A stretch of 64,000 bases of DNA from Pigmentiphaga aceris (GTDB lineage Bacteria; Pseudomonadota; Gammaproteobacteria; Burkholderiales; Burkholderiaceae_B), in the NCBI RefSeq assembly GCF_008119665.1, contig NZ_CP043046.1, positions 3,286,001-3,350,000 on the forward strand, in the 5' to 3' direction. The translations under genes and the position numbers were made by a program. Shown here in pieces: positions 8,269-15,690 of the stretch. Within the stretch, counting starts at the first letter, position 1. Every line of letters starts with the position of its first letter. The notes beneath the pieces are model-generated. The model searched no databases, had not been told where the DNA came from, and worked only from the letters and a program-made list of their open reading frames with translations.

Positions 8269-9501
8269 ATGGCTGAAAACAACGCAGCTGAAAAAGCAGT
8301 ACCCAAGGGCATTCTCTCGGGCTACAAAGTCCTGGATTGCTCCATCGCAATGGCCGGCCCGTTTGCCGCGCAGCGCCTGGGTGATCTGGGCGCGGACGTG
8401 ATCAAGATCGAGCCGAAGACCGGCGAATGGCAGCGCCACGCGCCGGCCGGGGGCATTCACGGCAACAAGGTCAATGTGTCGTTCCTGTCCTTGAACCGGA
8501 ACAAGCGTTCGCTGGCCATCGATTTGAAAAGTGAGGGCGGCAAAGAGATCATTTATGAACTGGCCCGCCAAGCCGACGTGTTCATCCAGAACTACCGTCC
8601 CGGCGTGGCCAAGCGCCTGGGCGTGGACTACGAAACGCTGTCGGCGCTGAACCCAGGCCTGGTGTACATCTCGATGTCCGGCTTCGGTGAAGACGGCCCC
8701 TACGCACTGCGCCCCGGCCAGGATTTGCTGCTGCAAGCCATGTCCGGTGCCATGCTGTCCACGGGCTGCGATGGCGAAGCGCCGCGTGCCGCTGGTCAGT
8801 ACATTGTTGATGCCGTGACCGCCTACTGCGCGTTTGAAGGCGTGCTGGCAGCACTGCTGCACCGCGAACGCACGGGTGAAGGCCAGAAGGTCGAGGTCAA
8901 CATGCTGGATGCGATCGCCACCATCCAGATGCAGGAATTGTCGGTGTTCACGGTGGGCGGCAAGCCGCAAACGCGCACTGCCGAACCGCATGCCCACGTA
9001 TACATTCGTGCCCCCTACGGCACGTTTGCCACCCGCGACGGATATCTGGCGCTGGCCATGCCCGACATGAAGGTGCTGGCAGACGTTGTCAATGAGCCGC
9101 GCCTGCTGGATTACGCCGAAGAACGCGCCGGTTGGGAACAGCGCGACGAGATTTTCCGCCTGGTGCGCGACGCGCTGAAGGACTCCACCACTGCCGACTG
9201 GTTCAACCGCCTGAACGCAGCGGGCATCTGGTGCAGCCCGGTGTACGGCTACGCCGACCTGATTGCCGACCCGCAGATTGCGCACAACGGCACCTTTGTG
9301 GAATACGAGCACCCCACCGAGGGCAAGGTAAAAACGCCGGGCTTCCCGATCCGCTTCTCGCGCACGCCGTCTGCAGTCACCCGGGGGGCCCCGCTGACCG
9401 GACAACACACGGAAGAAGTGCTGCGCGACTTCGGTTTCACAGATGAGCAGATCGGTAGCTTCGAGGCCGACGGTGCCATCTTGCGCGGAGAGCAGCCGTG
9501 A
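8269..9501 (+). CDS. CaiB/BaiF family III CoA-transferase
   Basis: The 410-residue protein is a family III CoA-transferase, which moves CoA between carboxylic acids through an aspartyl-CoA intermediate. Family marks are the N-terminal DCSIAMAGPFAAQRLGDLGA, IEPKTGEW, SLAIDLKSEGG and FIQNYRPGVA, and the catalytic Asp in RPGQDLLLQA (about residue 152). I prefer the ATG at 8269, preceded by CGGAAG, over the in-frame TTG at 8257. The stop overlaps the GTG of the next gene. With a crotonase two genes later it implies that the pathway passes through an acyl-CoA, which is unusual next to sugar-type enzymes. Confidence 0.9.
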   Translation: MAENNAAEKAVPKGILSGYKVLDCSIAMAGPFAAQRLGDLGADVIKIEPKTGEWQRHAPAGGIHGNKVNVSFLSLNRNKRSLAIDLKSEGGKEIIYELARQADVFIQNYRPGVAKRLGVDYETLSALNPGLVYISMSGFGEDGPYALRPGQDLLLQAMSGAMLSTGCDGEAPRAAGQYIVDAVTAYCAFEGVLAALLHRERTGEGQKVEVNMLDAIATIQMQELSVFTVGGKPQTRTAEPHAHVYIRAPYGTFATRDGYLALAMPDMKVLADVVNEPRLLDYAEERAGWEQRDEIFRLVRDALKDSTTADWFNRLNAAGIWCSPVYGYADLIADPQIAHNGTFVEYEHPTEGKVKTPGFPIRFSRTPSAVTRGAPLTGQHTEEVLRDFGFTDEQIGSFEADGAILRGEQP

Positions 9502-10697
9502 CACTGGCCTGGCGCGGACTGACCTGGGACCACCCGCGTGGTTACGGCGCGCTGCGTGCAGCAGCCGGTTTGCAAGCGCTGATCGACTGGAACACGCATT
9601 CGCTGGAAGGGTTTGAATCGGCACCGATCCAGGACATTTGCTCGCGTTATGACCTGGTGGTGCTGGACCATCCGCACTTGGGCGAAGCGATTGCGCAGTC
9701 TTGCCTGCGGCCGCTGGATGAAGTGTTCGATGCAAAAGACTTGGCGCGCATTGCGGCGGCCAGCATCGGGCGAACTTACGACAGCTACCACATGGATGGC
9801 AGGCAGTGGGCGCTGCCGCTGGACGCAGCCACGCAGGTCATGGCGGTGCGGGCGGATTTATTGGCGAAGGTGGATAGTGGGCACGCTGGTCAGCTGAATC
9901 AAGATACGCCCACGCAGGCTGCTCACGGACCAGTCAATGTCCCTAAAACCTGGGACGAAGTCCGCGCACTGTCTGCCAGTACAGGAAAGGTCGCGCTGTC
10001 CTTGGCCGGGCCGCACGCCCTGCTCTCTTTGTTGTCGATTGCGGCTGCGATTGACCCGACAGCCGACCTGCGCAACGGTGACCGCTGGCACACCAAAGCC
10101 ACTATCACACAGGCCTGCGAACTGCTGCTGGAACTCGCTGCACGCAGCCCGGCATCCGTGCGCGCGCTCAACCCCATCGGCCTGCTGGCACACATGACCA
10201 CGCACGACGACGTGATCCTGTGCCCGCTGGTCTACGGCTATGTGAACTACGCATCTGCATCACTGGCCCAGCCGCTTGCATTCCACGATGCCCCAAGCGC
10301 CAAGCCCGGCATCCCGGGCTCGATTCTTGGCGGCACCGGCATTGCCATTTCCCGCCGATGCGAGCCCGACGCTGCGCTGCGTGAACACCTGCTGTGGCTG
10401 ATGAGCGAGGCCACACAGACCGGCTTCATTCCCCTGCACGACGGCCAGCCCAGCAACGTGGCGAGCTGGGCCGATCCGCAGGTCAATGCGCTAAGCGACG
10501 ACTTCTATCGTCAGACCACCCGCACCCTGGCTGCTGCCAGCGTGCGCCCGCGTCACGACGGCTATATCGCCTTCCAAGACCGTGGTTCGGCGCTGCTGCG
10601 TGAAGGCATTGCCGCTGGAACATCGGCCAGCCAGTTGGCCGACGCGCTGGCACAGCTGTTTGCAGATACCCATTCTTCTTCCCGGACCCCAGCATGA
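9498..10697 (+). CDS. Extracellular solute-binding-like protein lacking a signal peptide
   Basis: The 399-residue product resembles family 1 ABC solute-binding proteins, with YDLVVLDHPHLGEA, RQWALPLDAATQVMAVRADLL, PKTWDEVRALS and a GSILGGTGIAISRR hinge-like segment. It starts MTLAWRGLTWDH with no hydrophobic signal or lipobox, and the GTG start overlaps the CoA-transferase stop (GTGA), so an upstream exported start is unlikely. The stop overlaps the next ATG. No permease or ATPase genes adjoin it. It may have been recruited as a cytoplasmic ligand sensor, carrier or enzyme of the pathway; a cytoplasmic location is an inference from the missing signal. Confidence 0.7.
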   Translation: MTLAWRGLTWDHPRGYGALRAAAGLQALIDWNTHSLEGFESAPIQDICSRYDLVVLDHPHLGEAIAQSCLRPLDEVFDAKDLARIAAASIGRTYDSYHMDGRQWALPLDAATQVMAVRADLLAKVDSGHAGQLNQDTPTQAAHGPVNVPKTWDEVRALSASTGKVALSLAGPHALLSLLSIAAAIDPTADLRNGDRWHTKATITQACELLLELAARSPASVRALNPIGLLAHMTTHDDVILCPLVYGYVNYASASLAQPLAFHDAPSAKPGIPGSILGGTGIAISRRCEPDAALREHLLWLMSEATQTGFIPLHDGQPSNVASWADPQVNALSDDFYRQTTRTLAAASVRPRHDGYIAFQDRGSALLREGIAAGTSASQLADALAQLFADTHSSSRTPA

Positions 10698-11464
10698 GCA
10701 AGCACATCACCCTGAGCATCGACGGCCAGGTTGCGATCATCGAATTCAACCGGCCCGAAAAACTCAATGCCATGACACCCGAGATGGCGGACCTGCTTGA
10801 TGAAGCCGTCTCTGCCTGCAACGCCAACGATCAGGTACGTGCAGTCGTCGTCACCGGTGCCGGCCCGAAATCGTTCTGCGCGGGCTCCGACATTGCCGAA
10901 CTCGACACCTACGCAACCGCCTGGGATTTCCGCAACCGCCGCGAATATTGCGACAGCATTCGCGCGCTAAAAAAACCGACGATTGCGGCGATCAACGGCT
11001 ACGCGTTTGGTGGTGGATTGGAAATGGCGCTGGCCTGCGACATCCGAATCGCGTCATCGAATGCATGCCTGGGTGCGCCAGAGATCAAGCTGGGCTGGAT
11101 TGGCGGCGGCGGCGTGACTGCGCATCTGGTCCATTGCATCGGGCAATCGAACGCGGCCTGGATGATTCTGACTGGTGATCCCATCAAAGCGGACCAGGCA
11201 TTGGCATGGGGATTGATCAGCGAAATGACCACACCGGAAGACATTCGTACGCGTGCGATCGAGCTGGCCGGTATCGTCGCTTCGCGTGCCCCGATCGCAG
11301 CGGAAACCGCCCGTGCCAACTTGCGCGCGGCAGTCAGCATGCCGCTGGAAAAAGCCGTGGAATACGAGCGCGACTTGCAGACCATCTGCTTTGCCACCGC
11401 AGATGCCATGGAAGGTCGGCAAGCGTTCAAGGAAAAGCGCGCACCGGTGTTCCAGCGGCGTTGA
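10694..11464 (+). CDS. Enoyl-CoA hydratase/isomerase family protein (crotonase)
   Basis: The 256-residue protein has the crotonase fold signatures. The oxyanion-hole region is FCAGSDIAEL, with FGGGLEMALACDI further on. The two Glu residues used by hydratases are both present, in GGGLEMAL and in GAPEIKLGWIGGGG. This favours hydration/dehydration or isomerisation of an acyl-CoA. It is the last gene of the coupled series (ATGA overlap with the preceding gene) and is followed by a strong hairpin at 11561-11597. The substrate is presumably the CoA ester made by the CoA-transferase two genes upstream. Confidence 0.88.
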   Translation: MSKHITLSIDGQVAIIEFNRPEKLNAMTPEMADLLDEAVSACNANDQVRAVVVTGAGPKSFCAGSDIAELDTYATAWDFRNRREYCDSIRALKKPTIAAINGYAFGGGLEMALACDIRIASSNACLGAPEIKLGWIGGGGVTAHLVHCIGQSNAAWMILTGDPIKADQALAWGLISEMTTPEDIRTRAIELAGIVASRAPIAAETARANLRAAVSMPLEKAVEYERDLQTICFATADAMEGRQAFKEKRAPVFQRR

Positions 11465-11560
11465 TGCGCGTGCGCGTTGATGCATACATGCGTTGACGCG
11501 TACACGCGCTATGACAGCAAAACACGCCTCGTCGTGGCAGCCGTTTCCGGCTTGCCATGC

Positions 11561-11597
11561 AAAACGGGTGGCATACCATCGGCATGCCACCCGTTTT
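11561..11597. terminator. Bidirectional rho-independent terminator
   Basis: AAAACGGGTGGCAT (11561-11574) pairs perfectly with ATGCCACCCGTTTT (11584-11597) across a nine-base loop. It is followed by T on the plus strand and the mirror T-run on the minus strand. It sits between the convergent crotonase and Bug-receptor genes, so it can stop transcription from both sides. Confidence 0.85.
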
Positions 11598-11654
11598 TCT
11601 ACTGCTGCTTAAAGCCAATTGCGTGCTGGGCAGAAACCACCCAAAGCACCAGCC

Positions 11655-12644
11655 TTATTCCAGCGTCAACTTCTGCTTGGCCACCACGTCCTTGTAGGCC
11701 GCGAATTCATCAGCCAATTGCTTCTTGAATTCGTCAGGCGTGTTGCCGATCACCACCGAGCCGGTGTCCTCGATACGCTTGCGCAGACCCGGCTCAGCCA
11801 GCACCTTGACCAAGGCGGTGTTGAGCTTCTTCACGACTTCGGGCGGCATGTTCTTCGGGCCGACCACGCCGTAGAACGCCATGCGGTTGATGCCGGGCAT
11901 GCCGACTTCTTCAAACGTGGGCACATTCGGGAAGGCCTCGACACGCTTGGGCGATGCCACGACGATCGGGATCAGCTGGCCGCTTTTCAGGAAGGGCATG
12001 GCCGAGGGCATGTTGTCCAGGGTCATCGCGACCTGGCCCGCCACCGTATCGATCAGCGCCGGACCTGCGCCGCGATAAGGTACGTGCACCATCTGCACAC
12101 CTGCGGTGGCCTTGAACATTTCCATCTGCATGTGCTGAATGCCACCCGTGCCCGACGACGAGTACGAGTACTTCTCGGGCGACTTCTTCAGCTCGGCAAC
12201 CAAGCTCTTGAAGTCCTGGCCGGGGAAGCTCTTGGTAACCGCGATCACGTTCGGCGTCGCTGCCAGGTTGATGATCGGCGTGAAATCGGTCAGCGGGTTG
12301 TACGGCGTCTTGGGATTGATGGCCGGGTTGGTGGCCATGCTGGACACCGTGGCGATACCCAGCGAATAACCGTCCGGGTCAGAACGCGCGGTTTCACCGG
12401 CACCGATCACACCACCGCCACCGCCACGGTTTTCGACGATAACCGTTTGACCCAGTTCCTTGGACAGCGGGTCGGCAACCAAGCGTGCTACTACGTCAGT
12501 GGTACCGCCAGCAGCGAAGGGCACAACCAGCTTGATCGGGCGATTCGGGTAGTTGCTGGCCGATTGGGCTACAGCAGCCAGCGGCGTCAGGCCAGCCACA
12601 GCCGCCAGGGCGGATACAGCAAGGAAAGCACGTTTTTGCATCAT
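11655..12644 (-). CDS. Bug-family tripartite tricarboxylate transporter substrate-binding protein
   Basis: A 329-residue periplasmic receptor of the Bug/TctC family, strongly expanded in Bordetella and relatives, which bind carboxylates or related small solutes. A signal peptide ([18 protein letters not shown], ending near AVAQ) is followed by the family start [20 protein letters not shown], then [12 protein letters not shown] and a [17 protein letters not shown] segment. I start at 12644, eight bases after GGAG. No TctA/TctB membrane genes are nearby, so it may be an orphan receptor serving a distant permease or the neighbouring catabolic operon, which converges on it. Confidence 0.92.
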   Translation of the reverse strand: MMQKRAFLAVSALAAVAGLTPLAAVAQSASNYPNRPIKLVVPFAAGGTTDVVARLVADPLSKELGQTVIVENRGGGGGVIGAGETARSDPDGYSLGIATVSSMATNPAINPKTPYNPLTDFTPIINLAATPNVIAVTKSFPGQDFKSLVAELKKSPEKYSYSSSGTGGIQHMQMEMFKATAGVQMVHVPYRGAGPALIDTVAGQVAMTLDNMPSAMPFLKSGQLIPIVVASPKRVEAFPNVPTFEEVGMPGINRMAFYGVVGPKNMPPEVVKKLNTALVKVLAEPGLRKRIEDTGSVVIGNTPDEFKKQLADEFAAYKDVVAKQKLTLE

Positions 12645-13011
12645 TCGGATTTCTCCAGTACTGGTTTTATAGCTTGGCAGGCAGGTGCTGCATGTGTGCA
12701 CTGTTGGTGAAGGCCCCCACGGCCCTCCACCAATAGCGCAGGCCATACCGCCACGCAGCGCAATCATCCCCGCCTGCCGGAGAGAGGGCGCGACGCGATG
12801 ATGGTACAAATATTGCAAAGGCACAATTGGGCTAACTACGATGGTGTGACGGGGTGCACATTCCCTTCACGGTACACTGCGGCCCCAGCCTCAGTTCCTG
12901 CTTCACGCCGGACCTGAGCGTCTGACGGCACTGCTTTACCGCATTTCATTTGTCCTACCCCTTTTGCCGTCCCCATCTCGCCGCGCCATGCGGCCAGCTT
13001 CACACCATTCC
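12645..13011. other. Divergent intergenic region, Bug receptor / SulP
   Basis: About 370 bases between two divergent genes, presumably holding both promoters. I see an imperfect GC-rich inverted repeat around 12708-12738 (TGGTG and CACCA at its ends) but no recognisable operator, RNA motif or open gene. In-frame upstream starts for the SulP gene at 12988 (ATG) and 12964 (TTG) fall here. Confidence 0.4.
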
Positions 13012-14457
13012 ATGAAATCCGCCAACCTGCGCGCCGACGTTCTAGCCGGCCTGACGACCGCTTTTGCCCTGGTTCCCGAGTGCATTGCCTTTGCGCTGGT
13101 CGCTCAACTGAACCCGCTGATGGGCCTGTATGGGGCGTTTGTGATCTGTACGATCACCGCGCTCTTCGGTGGCCGCCCCGGCATGATCTCTGGCGCGGCC
13201 GGTTCCATGGCGGTGGTGATTGTTGCGTTGGTGGTCCAGCACGGCGTGCAATACCTGCTCGCAACCGTGGTGCTAGGCGGCTTGATCATGCTGCTGTTTG
13301 GGGCGCTGCGGCTGGGCAAACTAGTGCGCATGGTGCCGCATCCGGTCATGCTGGGCTTCGTCAACGGCTTGGCGATCGTTATTGCCATGGCGCAGTTTGA
13401 GCACTTCAAGCAAGGCGACGCCTGGCTGTCCGGCACGCCCTTGCTGGTGATGATCGGTCTGGTCGCGTTGACCATGTTTGTGGTGTATGTGCTGCCGCGC
13501 GTGACGCGTGCCGTGCCCCCTGCCCTGGTGGCGATTCTGGGCGTGGGTTTGCTTACCTACGGCCTGGATCTTCCCACCCGCACGCTGGGGGACATGGCGC
13601 AGATCGCAGGCGGCCTGCCGAAGCTGTTGATGCCGGACATTCCCTGGACGCTGGAAACCCTGACCATCATCGGCCCCTACGCGTTCCTGATGGCCATGGT
13701 CGGTTTGCTGGAAACCCTGCTGACGCTGAACCTGACCGACGAAATCACTGAGAGCCGAGGTCACCCGGACCGAGAATGCATGGCGCTGGGCGCGGCCAAC
13801 GTGGCGTCTGGATTGCTGGGTGGCATGGGCGGCTGCGCGATGATCGGCCAGACCATGATCAACCTGAGTTCAGGCGGGCGCGGCAGGTTGTCTGGCGTCG
13901 TCAGTGGCACGATGATTCTGCTTTTCGTGCTGTTCCTGTCGCCGCTGATCGAACGCATTCCGCTGGCCGCACTGGTTGGCGTGATGTTCGTGGTGGCGCA
14001 GCAAACCTTCGCGTGGGGATCGCTGCGGGTGCTGAACAAGGTGCCGCGCAATGATGTGCTGGTGATCATCGCGGTCACCATCATCACGGTGCTGACTGAT
14101 TTGGCTGCGGCGGTATTTTGCGGCGTCATCATCGCCGCCTTGAATTTTGCGTGGCAGCACGCGCGCAACCTGTACGCGGACAGCCAGCTGGATGCGGAAG
14201 GCGGCAAGCAATACCTGGCGCATGGCACGCTGTTCTTTGCGTCCACCACCCAGTTCCTGAACCTGTTCGATGCTGCCGGTGACCCCAAGCACGTCACACT
14301 GGATTGCCGTCACCTGAGCTTTGTCGATTATTCAGCGATTGCCGCGCTGATGACGCTGCGGGAACGCTACGAGAAGGCCGGCAAGCATCTGCGTGTGGTC
14401 CACTTGTCGGACCGCTGCAAGACCTTGCTGCGACGCGCGGGCGCGCATCAGCACTAA
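13012..14457 (+). CDS. SulP family inorganic anion transporter with STAS domain
   Basis: This inner-membrane transporter of sulfate, bicarbonate or a dicarboxylate has about ten to twelve hydrophobic segments (from LRADVLAGLTTAFALVPECI onward). A short cytoplasmic STAS domain follows (KHVTLDCRHLSFVDYSAIAAL near the C-terminus), as is standard for SulP proteins. It is 481 residues from the ATG at 13012. ATGs at 12988 and 13012 are both in frame and neither has a convincing ribosome binding site; I chose the one closest to the conserved start. The stop codon lies inside a 14-base tandem repeat. The transported ion cannot be deduced. Confidence 0.88.
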   Translation: MKSANLRADVLAGLTTAFALVPECIAFALVAQLNPLMGLYGAFVICTITALFGGRPGMISGAAGSMAVVIVALVVQHGVQYLLATVVLGGLIMLLFGALRLGKLVRMVPHPVMLGFVNGLAIVIAMAQFEHFKQGDAWLSGTPLLVMIGLVALTMFVVYVLPRVTRAVPPALVAILGVGLLTYGLDLPTRTLGDMAQIAGGLPKLLMPDIPWTLETLTIIGPYAFLMAMVGLLETLLTLNLTDEITESRGHPDRECMALGAANVASGLLGGMGGCAMIGQTMINLSSGGRGRLSGVVSGTMILLFVLFLSPLIERIPLAALVGVMFVVAQQTFAWGSLRVLNKVPRNDVLVIIAVTIITVLTDLAAAVFCGVIIAALNFAWQHARNLYADSQLDAEGGKQYLAHGTLFFASTTQFLNLFDAAGDPKHVTLDCRHLSFVDYSAIAALMTLRERYEKAGKHLRVVHLSDRCKTLLRRAGAHQH

Positions 14458-14486
14458 GGCATCAGCACCAAGACATCAGCATTAAG
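14445..14486 (+). repeat. Three tandem 14-base repeats at the end of the SulP gene
   Basis: GCATCAGCACTAAG, GCATCAGCACCAAG and ACATCAGCATTAAG lie head to tail at 14445-14458, 14459-14472 and 14473-14486. The first copy contains the SulP stop codon. Confidence 0.8.
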
Positions 14487-14572
14487 ACGGTCGTTTGCCA
14501 AGCGGTCAGCGCCGGGCAAACGATAAACAGAACCAAGCTGGGGCGCGTTTCAATCACGCCTCCGCCCGCTTG

Positions 14573-15367
14573 TCACACCGCCAATTGAAACTCGTGGATG
14601 CTGCTTGCCACCGGCAAGCCATCGATGAAGACCTTCAGCTCGCCCGGCTGGAACCGCGTCCAGACCTCGTTGTTGGTCAACGGCTCGGTCACGATCATGG
14701 CGATCCGGTCGCTGGGCGTGGTCACCGACGCGAAGTCCACGCTCATGTCCTCGTCACACAGCTTGGCCAGCGTGAACGGGTATTGGCGAACCAGGTAATA
14801 CAGATTGGTCGAACAGTGTGCGAACAGCGCCGTGCCGTCTGACAGCATGTAATTGAACGTGCCGTGGGTGCTGATTTCCGCGCTGAGTTCACGCACGGCT
14901 TCGTTCAACTGAGCCTGTGCCGGGCGCGTCGGAAACCGTTCGCGCAAGGACTGCAGCATCCAGCAGAACGCCAGTTCACTGTCGGTCGTTCCCACCGGCA
15001 GATACGGGCCGGTCAGCAGCGGCGAATAATTCTTCAGGTCGCCATTGTGGGCGAACACCCAGTATCGTCCCCACAACTCGCGCACAAATGGGTGGCAATT
15101 TTCAAGCGACACCTTGCCCACGGTTGCCTTGCGGATGTGGGCAACGACGTTCTGCGACTTGATCGGATAACGGCGGATCAGCTCTGCAACCGGTGACACC
15201 AGCGCAGCCTGGTGATCGACAAAATGCCGTACCCCATGACCTTCAAAAAAAGCCACGCCCCACCCGTCCACATGCTCACCCGTGCGCCCGGCACGGCAGG
15301 CAAACCCGGTGAAGCTGAAAACGATATCGGTCGGCGTATTGCAATTCATGCCGAGCAGCTGGCACAT
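14573..15367 (-). CDS. Class II glutamine amidotransferase (YafJ-like)
   Basis: The 264-residue protein begins MCQLLGMNCNTP, so after Met removal Cys2 would be the N-terminal nucleophile that releases ammonia from glutamine. Other family marks are GWGVAFFEG, an Arg in AHIRKATVGKV, and FAHNGDLKNY, which helps form the glutamine site. It is a stand-alone amidotransferase domain of the YafJ/Gn_AT_II_2 type with no synthase partner nearby, so the ammonia acceptor is unknown. The start has AAGG seven bases upstream. It converges on the SulP gene and diverges from the haem receptor. Confidence 0.9.
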   Translation of the reverse strand: MCQLLGMNCNTPTDIVFSFTGFACRAGRTGEHVDGWGVAFFEGHGVRHFVDHQAALVSPVAELIRRYPIKSQNVVAHIRKATVGKVSLENCHPFVRELWGRYWVFAHNGDLKNYSPLLTGPYLPVGTTDSELAFCWMLQSLRERFPTRPAQAQLNEAVRELSAEISTHGTFNYMLSDGTALFAHCSTNLYYLVRQYPFTLAKLCDEDMSVDFASVTTPSDRIAMIVTEPLTNNEVWTRFQPGELKVFIDGLPVASSIHEFQLAV

Positions 15368-15690
15368 GACTAACCTTCTTGCGAAATGACACCGCTATCG
15401 TAGCTCGTCAGTGGGTTTCCACGAGGCAAGACAGGCGTTATCAGCACACTAATGCGACCGGGATACGACAAATTTATGTTGCGAATGCAAACGATTTGCG
15501 TTTCTAATACTGTTACTCACCGTGACGCACCTTGCTTTTCTCGCATCACCATCCCCTGACACCGCATGAAACCAGGCGTCCTCAATGTCTCGCTCGATCC
15601 GTCAATTCGCCCACGCGGAGTCCTGTACTCCGCATGACCTGCATCGCCATGCAGGCATCGCGGCCTATCGACTTTTCGATACCAGGCGCC
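15368..15690 (+). promoter_or_regulatory. Upstream region of haem cluster with candidate Fur box
   Basis: The 320-base spacer between the amidotransferase and the haem receptor includes AATGCAAACGATTTGCGTT at 15484-15502, an 8-base dyad with one mismatch. The 19-mer at 15481-15499 matches the Fur consensus at about 11 of 19 positions by eye. Iron-repressed transcription of the haem genes would fit. An in-frame TTG at 15532 exists but precedes no signal peptide. Confidence 0.4.

Noticed and set aside
8134..9735. 533-codon minus-strand frame over the CoA-transferase
   Set aside because: It spans the end of one real gene, a whole second gene and the start of a third on the opposite strand, with no family similarity.
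4195..11464. Myo-inositol (iol) operon
   Set aside because: A Gfo/Idh/MocA dehydrogenase and TIM-barrel isomerase are present, but IolB, IolC, IolD and the IolG/IolE context are missing, while CoA enzymes are present.
11619..12710. 363-codon plus-strand frame over the Bug receptor
   Set aside because: It mirrors a clear Bug-family gene with signal peptide and ribosome binding site; composition is His/Arg-rich as expected of antisense frames.
15532..15690. Upstream TTG start for the haem receptor
   Set aside because: It would place about 50 unrelated residues before a normal signal peptide beginning at 15691.
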